Assembly: GCF_900167055.1 (NCBI RefSeq)
Contig: NZ_FUXP01000001.1
Location: 744,001 to 808,000, forward strand
Length of the DNA: 64,000 nucleotides
Source of the DNA: Lysobacter spongiicola DSM 21749
Lineage (GTDB): Bacteria > Pseudomonadota > Gammaproteobacteria > Xanthomonadales > Xanthomonadaceae
Direction of reading: 5' to 3'
Position numbers and translations under genes: made by a program. How positions within the stretch are numbered: position 1 is the first letter of the stretch; every line of letters begins with the position of its first letter. The notes under the pieces were generated by a model. The model saw nothing but the letters and a program-made list of their open reading frames with translations, searched no databases and had not been told where the DNA came from. Positions 58,451 to 64,000 of this stretch are shown in pieces.

Positions 58451-59962
58451 ATGTCCAGCACCGCCCACGACAATGCCGTCGTCGCCAAGCTCGCACCGTT
58501 GCGCGCCCATTCCGGCACCCGCCGCACCACCGGCCTCGACGACGCCACCCTCGCCCGCTTCGCCGGCAACGCCGAGCTGCAGGAAGCCGTCGAGGCGGCG
58601 GTCGCCGCCTACCAGCAGGCGAAGGACGAGTTCGGCGACCTGCTGGACCTCGACGAAGACGCCCAAGCGGCCCGTGTCCAGGAGGCTTACGTCAACTTCT
58701 ACCAGGACGATGCGGTCAACCCGTACGTGGCGCTCGCCGCCCGCGGCCCTTGGATCGTCACCCTGAAGGGCGCCGTGCTGCATGACTCCGGCGGCTACGG
58801 CATGCTCGGCTTCGGCCACGCGCCGGCCAAGGTCATCGAAGCGATGGCCAAGCCGCAGGCGATGGCCAACATCATGACCCCCAGCCTGTCGCAGTTGCGC
58901 TTCGCCCAACTGCTGCGCGAGGCGATCGGCATCGGTCGCGAATGCCCGTACAGCAACTTCCTGTGCCTGAACTCGGGTTCCGAGTCGGTGACGCTTGCGG
59001 CGCGCATTGCCGACGCCAACGCCAAGGCGATGACCGACAAGGATGGCCGCCATGCCGGCCGCAGCATCAAGCGCGTCGTGGTCAAGGGCGGCTTCCACGG
59101 GCGTACCGACCGCCCGGCGCTGTACTCCGACTCCACCCGCAAGACCTACATGCAGTTCCTGGCCAGCTACCGGGGCGAGGACAGCGTCATCGCCGTGGCG
59201 CCCTACGACATCGATGCCCTGAAGAAGGTCTTCGCCGATGCCGACGCCAACGGCTGGTTCATCGAAGCGATGTTCCTGGAGCCGGTGATGGGTGAAGGCG
59301 ACCCGGGCCGCAGCGTGCCCGTCGACTTCTACAACGCCGCGCGCGAGCTGACCCGCGAGCACGGCTCGCTGCTGCTGGTGGATTCCATCCAGGCCGGCCT
59401 GCGCGCCAACGGCGTGCTGTCGATCGTCGACTACCCGGGCTTCGAAGGCGTGGAAGCGCCCGACATGGAGACCTACTCCAAGGCCCTCAACGCCGGCCAG
59501 TACCCGCTGTCCGTCCTTGCCGTGGGTGAGCGCGCCGCCAAGTGCTACCGGAAGGGCCTGTACGGCAACACCATGACCAGCAATCCGCGCGCCCTCGACA
59601 CCGCCTGCGCCGTGCTGGAACTGGTGACGCCGGAGCTGCGCGAGAACATTCGCGCCCGTGGCGCCGAAGCGCTGGAGAAGCTCGGCAAGCTGAAGGACGA
59701 GCTGGGTGGCCTGATCACCAAGGTCCAGGGCACCGGCCTGCTCTTCTCCTGCGAGCTCGCACCGGAGTTCAAGTGCTACGGCGCCGACTCCACCGAGGAG
59801 TGGCTGCGCCGCCACGGCATCGGCGTGATCCACGGCGGCACCAACTCGCTGCGCTTCACCCCGACCTTCACCATGACCAGCGAAGAGGTCGACCTGCTGG
59901 TGGGCATGGTCGCGCGGGCGCTGAGGGAAGGTCCGCGCAAGCAGCAGGAAGCTGCTGCCTGA
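58451..59962 (+). CDS. Class III PLP-dependent aminotransferase, substrate unknown
   Basis: A 503-residue fold-type I enzyme. Visible: HDSGGYGMLGFGHAP, LNSGSESVTLAARIADANA, KGGFHGRTDRPALYS, the aspartate motif LLLVDSIQAGLRANG and the presumed PLP lysine in DMETYSKALNAGQYPLSVLA. The usual DEVQTGxGRTG is changed to DSIQAGLRANG, and an acidic helical N-terminal extension of about 100 residues precedes the core, so it is not a standard ornithine or GABA aminotransferase. ATG at 58451 follows GGAGG with 10 nt spacing; the frame remains open upstream to a TTG at 58364. It stands alone with a leader hairpin and its own terminator. Confidence 0.88.
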   Translation: MSSTAHDNAVVAKLAPLRAHSGTRRTTGLDDATLARFAGNAELQEAVEAAVAAYQQAKDEFGDLLDLDEDAQAARVQEAYVNFYQDDAVNPYVALAARGPWIVTLKGAVLHDSGGYGMLGFGHAPAKVIEAMAKPQAMANIMTPSLSQLRFAQLLREAIGIGRECPYSNFLCLNSGSESVTLAARIADANAKAMTDKDGRHAGRSIKRVVVKGGFHGRTDRPALYSDSTRKTYMQFLASYRGEDSVIAVAPYDIDALKKVFADADANGWFIEAMFLEPVMGEGDPGRSVPVDFYNAARELTREHGSLLLVDSIQAGLRANGVLSIVDYPGFEGVEAPDMETYSKALNAGQYPLSVLAVGERAAKCYRKGLYGNTMTSNPRALDTACAVLELVTPELRENIRARGAEALEKLGKLKDELGGLITKVQGTGLLFSCELAPEFKCYGADSTEEWLRRHGIGVIHGGTNSLRFTPTFTMTSEEVDLLVGMVARALREGPRKQQEAAA

Positions 59963-59998
59963 TTGCCTGACCTATCGCCACCTGCAGTTGCTTGACGG

Positions 59999-60026
59999 AA
60001 AGGCCGGGTTGCTCCCGGCCTTTTTC
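59999..60026 (+). terminator. Intrinsic terminator after the aminotransferase gene
   Basis: Stem AAAGGCCGGG/CCCGGCCTTT with a TTGCT loop, followed by TTCTTTTC. Confidence 0.9.
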
Positions 60027-60075
60027 TTTTCGGTCTTTTCGCCGTTACCGCGCGGCGCGGCATGGGCCGGTCAGG

Positions 60076-60813
60076 TCAGCGCCTGAGCCGCCGCACCACC
60101 ACGACGAGTACGACCAGCAGCAGGAAGACGCCGCCCCCAAGCAGGATCCGCAGGCGCAGGTCCGGCAGTGCGCTTCCGTCCACGGTCGCAACCGGCGGCA
60201 AGGGCCTGGCGTTCAACGCCGCATTCTCCGCGCCAGCCGAAACCTGCCATGCGCCATCCACGAGCTCGACACGCCCCGCCAGCGGCGGCAACTGAAGCTC
60301 CCGCCAGCGGATCCTGAGATCGCCGATGCGCGGCTCCAGCGGATTGTCCGAGCTCGCAAGGCCGTTGCCTTCGGGCTGGAAAGTGGCCGCCAGGTTGGCC
60401 GGCAAGCGACTGAAGGGGGGGCGGAACTCCTGCCACTGCCCCAGTGTCTTGAGCACCGACAGGTCCAGCGGTTTGCCATCCAGCGTCGCGCCCTCCGCCC
60501 ACCAGCGGCGGCTCTCCAGCGGCACGCCCGGCACGTTCTCGTAGCCCTTGTCGAAGCCGGTCGAGTCGACCAGCCCCGACGACCACACCTGGCGATAGCC
60601 CCCATCGGGCTCGCGCTGCCACTGGAGCATCTCCACCCGGCGGTCCAGCCCGAACTGGTCGGTGCGCACCCCGAAATCCGGATCCTCCAGTACCTGCCCG
60701 GGTTCGGGCTCGCCCTGCGGCAGTGCTGCCTGCTGTCCCGATGCGATGGCCGGCAGCAGCAGCGCAACGGCCAGCGCGACGGCCACCGCGAGCCCCCGGG
60801 CGGCACGAATCAT
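60076..60813 (-). CDS. TMEM43-like membrane protein
   Basis: A 245-residue protein with a signal peptide or N-terminal helix ([20 protein letters not shown]), an exported domain and a C-terminal membrane helix ([20 protein letters not shown]). The block [20 protein letters not shown], then [20 protein letters not shown] and TLDGKPLDL resembles the TMEM43 family (PF07787); the match is by recollected pattern, and this protein is shorter than typical members. Function unknown. Its start overlaps the MBL hydrolase stop by 4 nt. Confidence 0.72.
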   Translation of the reverse strand: MIRAARGLAVAVALAVALLLPAIASGQQAALPQGEPEPGQVLEDPDFGVRTDQFGLDRRVEMLQWQREPDGGYRQVWSSGLVDSTGFDKGYENVPGVPLESRRWWAEGATLDGKPLDLSVLKTLGQWQEFRPPFSRLPANLAATFQPEGNGLASSDNPLEPRIGDLRIRWRELQLPPLAGRVELVDGAWQVSAGAENAALNARPLPPVATVDGSALPDLRLRILLGGGVFLLLVVLVVVVRRLRR

Positions 60814-61700
60814 GCGCCCAGCGCCCTCGCCTGCAGGCTGGATACTTCGTGGGTGGTGCCAAAGCGCCCGCGTTCGTCCCGGGTCACCTGCGCCAGCGCG
60901 CAGTCCGGGTCATGGGTAAAGAACAGGTGCACGTTGCGCGCCTGCTTGTCGGCCAGGAAGGCCTTCTTCTCGTCGATCAGCAGTTCGGCGTCGCGGTCGT
61001 AGCCCATGGTGATCGGAACGTGCACCCATGGCCTTCCGGGGACGAGGTCGGCGCAGAACACCACCCCGCCATGAGCCTGGCCATCGACCCGTTCCGGCCC
61101 GACGATCTCCGCGAGCATCAGCCCCGGCGTGTGCCCATCGCTGTACTCGAAACGGACGGCGTCACCCAGCGTGCGGGAGTATTCGCCGTCGACCAGTTCC
61201 AATCGGCCCGTGGCTTCCAGCAGCGCCGGCAGCTCCGGAATGAAGCTCGCACGGTCGCGCGCGTGCGGGCCGGTCGCGCGCGCCCAGTGCCTGGCGCCGA
61301 CGATGTAGCTCGCGTTCGGGAAGACCAGCCGCGGCGGCACCCCCTCCTCGTATGGCGCCAGGAGCCCGCCGGCGTGGTCGAAGTGCAGGTGTGACAGCAC
61401 CACCACGTCGATGTCCTCCGGCCTGAATCCCGCCCGCTCCAGCGAGTCCAGCAGAACGTGGCGGTCTTCCACCACGCCGTATCGTTCGCGCAATCGCGGC
61501 TCGAAGAAGGCGCCGATCCCGGTCTCGAACAGGACCGTCTTCCCCGCAAGCGGCGTCGCCAGCAGCGCCCGACAGGCCAGGTCGATGCGGTTGAGCTCGT
61601 CGGGCGGTGACCACTTGGACCACATCGCCCTTGGCGCATTGCCGAACATCGCGCCGCCGTCGAGCTTCTGGCTGTTGCCGTTGATCGACCAGAGTTTCAT
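60810..61700 (-). CDS. MBL-fold metallo-hydrolase (lactonase-like)
   Basis: A 296-residue metallo-beta-lactamase-fold enzyme with no signal peptide. The zinc motif HxHxDH is HLHFDH in [20 protein letters not shown]; other ligands are the His in VGARHWARA and SDGHTPG and the Asp in FCADLVPG. The motif SHLHFDHAG is also seen in acyl-homoserine lactonases, but substrate cannot be assigned. ATG at 61700 gives [16 protein letters not shown], the family start. It lies 1 nt after the ggt stop and overlaps the TMEM43-like gene. Confidence 0.88.
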   Translation of the reverse strand: MKLWSINGNSQKLDGGAMFGNAPRAMWSKWSPPDELNRIDLACRALLATPLAGKTVLFETGIGAFFEPRLRERYGVVEDRHVLLDSLERAGFRPEDIDVVVLSHLHFDHAGGLLAPYEEGVPPRLVFPNASYIVGARHWARATGPHARDRASFIPELPALLEATGRLELVDGEYSRTLGDAVRFEYSDGHTPGLMLAEIVGPERVDGQAHGGVVFCADLVPGRPWVHVPITMGYDRDAELLIDEKKAFLADKQARNVHLFFTHDPDCALAQVTRDERGRFGTTHEVSSLQARALGA

Positions 61701-61701
61701 G

Positions 61702-63441
<1,740 letters not shown>

Positions 63442-63445
63442 CGGC

Positions 63446-63694
63446 CTACTCCTGTTGCAACCGGGCCAGCTTGGCCAGCAGTTGTTCGTGGGTCTCGGGG
63501 ATCTCGGGATCCGGATCGATGCACTCGACCGGACACACCACCACGCACTGTGGCTCGTCGAAATGTCCGACGCATTCGGTGCAGCGGGCCGGATCGATCA
63601 CGTAGATGGTCTCGCCCTGCGAGATCGCCTGGTTCGGGCAAGCCGGCTCACAGACGTCGCAGTTGACGCAAAGCTCGTTGATCTTGAGGGACAT
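63446..63694 (-). CDS. YfhL-type 4Fe-4S dicluster ferredoxin
   Basis: An 82-residue ferredoxin with two cluster motifs: CVNCDVCEPACP and CTECVGHFDEPQCVVVCPVEC, the second with the long insertion typical of the YfhL/Alvin group, which has one low-potential cluster. It carries electrons in the cytoplasm; the partner is unknown. ATG at 63694 (MSLKINELC) is the family start. It leads a tight run of four genes with ggt, MBL and TMEM43-like. In many relatives coaD lies upstream, but not here. Confidence 0.95.
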   Translation of the reverse strand: MSLKINELCVNCDVCEPACPNQAISQGETIYVIDPARCTECVGHFDEPQCVVVCPVECIDPDPEIPETHEQLLAKLARLQQE

Positions 63695-63735
63695 GGGGGA
63701 TGGGCGGCGCGTACACCGCCCGGTACTCCTGTGTG

Positions 63736-63759
63736 CCGGGTGCGGCTGGCCGCACCCGG
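63736..63759. terminator. Stable hairpin between the partial gene and the ferredoxin gene
   Basis: A perfect 10-bp stem CCGGGTGCGG/CCGCACCCGG with a CTGG loop. There is no T run, so it may be a weak terminator or an mRNA-end structure. Confidence 0.45.
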
Positions 63760-63777
63760 ACGTTCACCGCAGCCGGA

Positions 63778-64000
63778 TTACTTGGCCTCGACGAACTGGT
63801 AGTTCACGCCGGCCGGCTCGACGGCTTCGCGCACGCGCTCGCTGTCGGCCGCATCGCCGATGAAGATCACCCGGACGCCCTTCATCGAGGCGGGGTCCAC
63901 CTGGGCGAAGGCGCCGACGACGATGTCGGCCATCATGGTGGATTCGGGGGAGCCGAACGCCACCAGGTTGCCCTCGACGATGCCACGCTGCATGGCCAGC
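63778..64000 (-). CDS. Unidentified protein, C-terminal part (5' end outside window)
   Basis: About 74 residues are visible, ending GVNYQFVEAK at the TAA at 63778. The segment GVRVIFIGDAADSERVREAV looks like a beta-alpha unit of a small alpha/beta domain. I do not recognise the family. The gene continues past the right edge. It is on the same strand as the ferredoxin gene, 83 nt upstream. Confidence 0.65.
   Translation of the reverse strand, partial: LAMQRGIVEGNLVAFGSPESTMMADIVVGAFAQVDPASMKGVRVIFIGDAADSERVREAVEPAGVNYQFVEAK

Noticed and set aside
60810-61700. Assignment of the MBL hydrolase as an acyl-homoserine lactonase
   Set aside because: SHLHFDHAG is shared by many MBL-fold enzymes and no quorum-sensing genes are near.

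Overview
The window is a stretch of ordinary chromosome from a high-GC (roughly two-thirds G+C) gammaproteobacterium, most likely of the Lysobacteraceae/Xanthomonadaceae (Lysobacter or Luteimonas type). I infer this from the protein sequences, from the gene clusters maf-rng-yhdP, leuS-lptE-holA-nadD-rsfS-rlmH and queA-tgt-yajC-secD-secF, and from palindromic GTAGGAGCG repeats of a kind common in that family and in Pseudomonas. It is about 90% coding. I see no prophage, insertion sequence, integron, CRISPR array, secretion island, tRNA or rRNA.

Layout. 1-3.6 kb: a chemoreceptor with many HAMP-like units, cut by the window edge, divergent from an outer-membrane porin and a small phosphate-binding-like periplasmic protein. 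3.7-6.4 kb: tilS, xseB and ispA, with a palindromic REP element inside the tilS reading frame. 6.5-16.6 kb: a DUF4870 protein, pmbA, darP, tldD, yhdP, rng and a maf gene broken by one apparent missing base. 16.8-18.6 kb: a SIMPL protein, a tiny hydrophilic protein and a TonB-like protein, lying between maf and rlmH. 18.7-24.9 kb: rlmH, rsfS, nadD, holA, lptE and leuS, a housekeeping operon. 24.9-33.7 kb: a diguanylate cyclase, an amidohydrolase, a CnoX-like thioredoxin, a DUF4442 thioesterase, an unknown membrane protein, a Ser/Thr kinase fused to a degenerate FGE/SUMF domain, and DUF502. 33.8-45.5 kb: peptidases (DUF885, M13), a CoA-transferase, rhlE, a TauE/SafE permease, rhomboid, an alkyltransferase-like protein, a YbjN-like protein, and a Pit phosphate transporter with its DUF47 partner.

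45.6-52.7 kb: a CNNM/CorC membrane protein behind a possible proline-rich leader peptide, ExoD, a PhnD-like binding protein overlapping a dual GGDEF/EAL enzyme, trmJ and suhB. 52.8-58.3 kb: queA, tgt, yajC, secD and secF. 58.3-60 kb: a class III aminotransferase behind a terminator-like leader hairpin. 60-64 kb: ferredoxin, gamma-glutamyltransferase, MBL hydrolase and TMEM43-like genes in tight array, then a partial gene.

No large unknown system stands out. The most promising leads are local: the leader ORF before the CNNM gene, the terminator-bearing aminotransferase leader, the periplasmic-binding-protein/c-di-GMP pair, the kinase-FGE fusion, the REP element inside tilS, and the maf frameshift.
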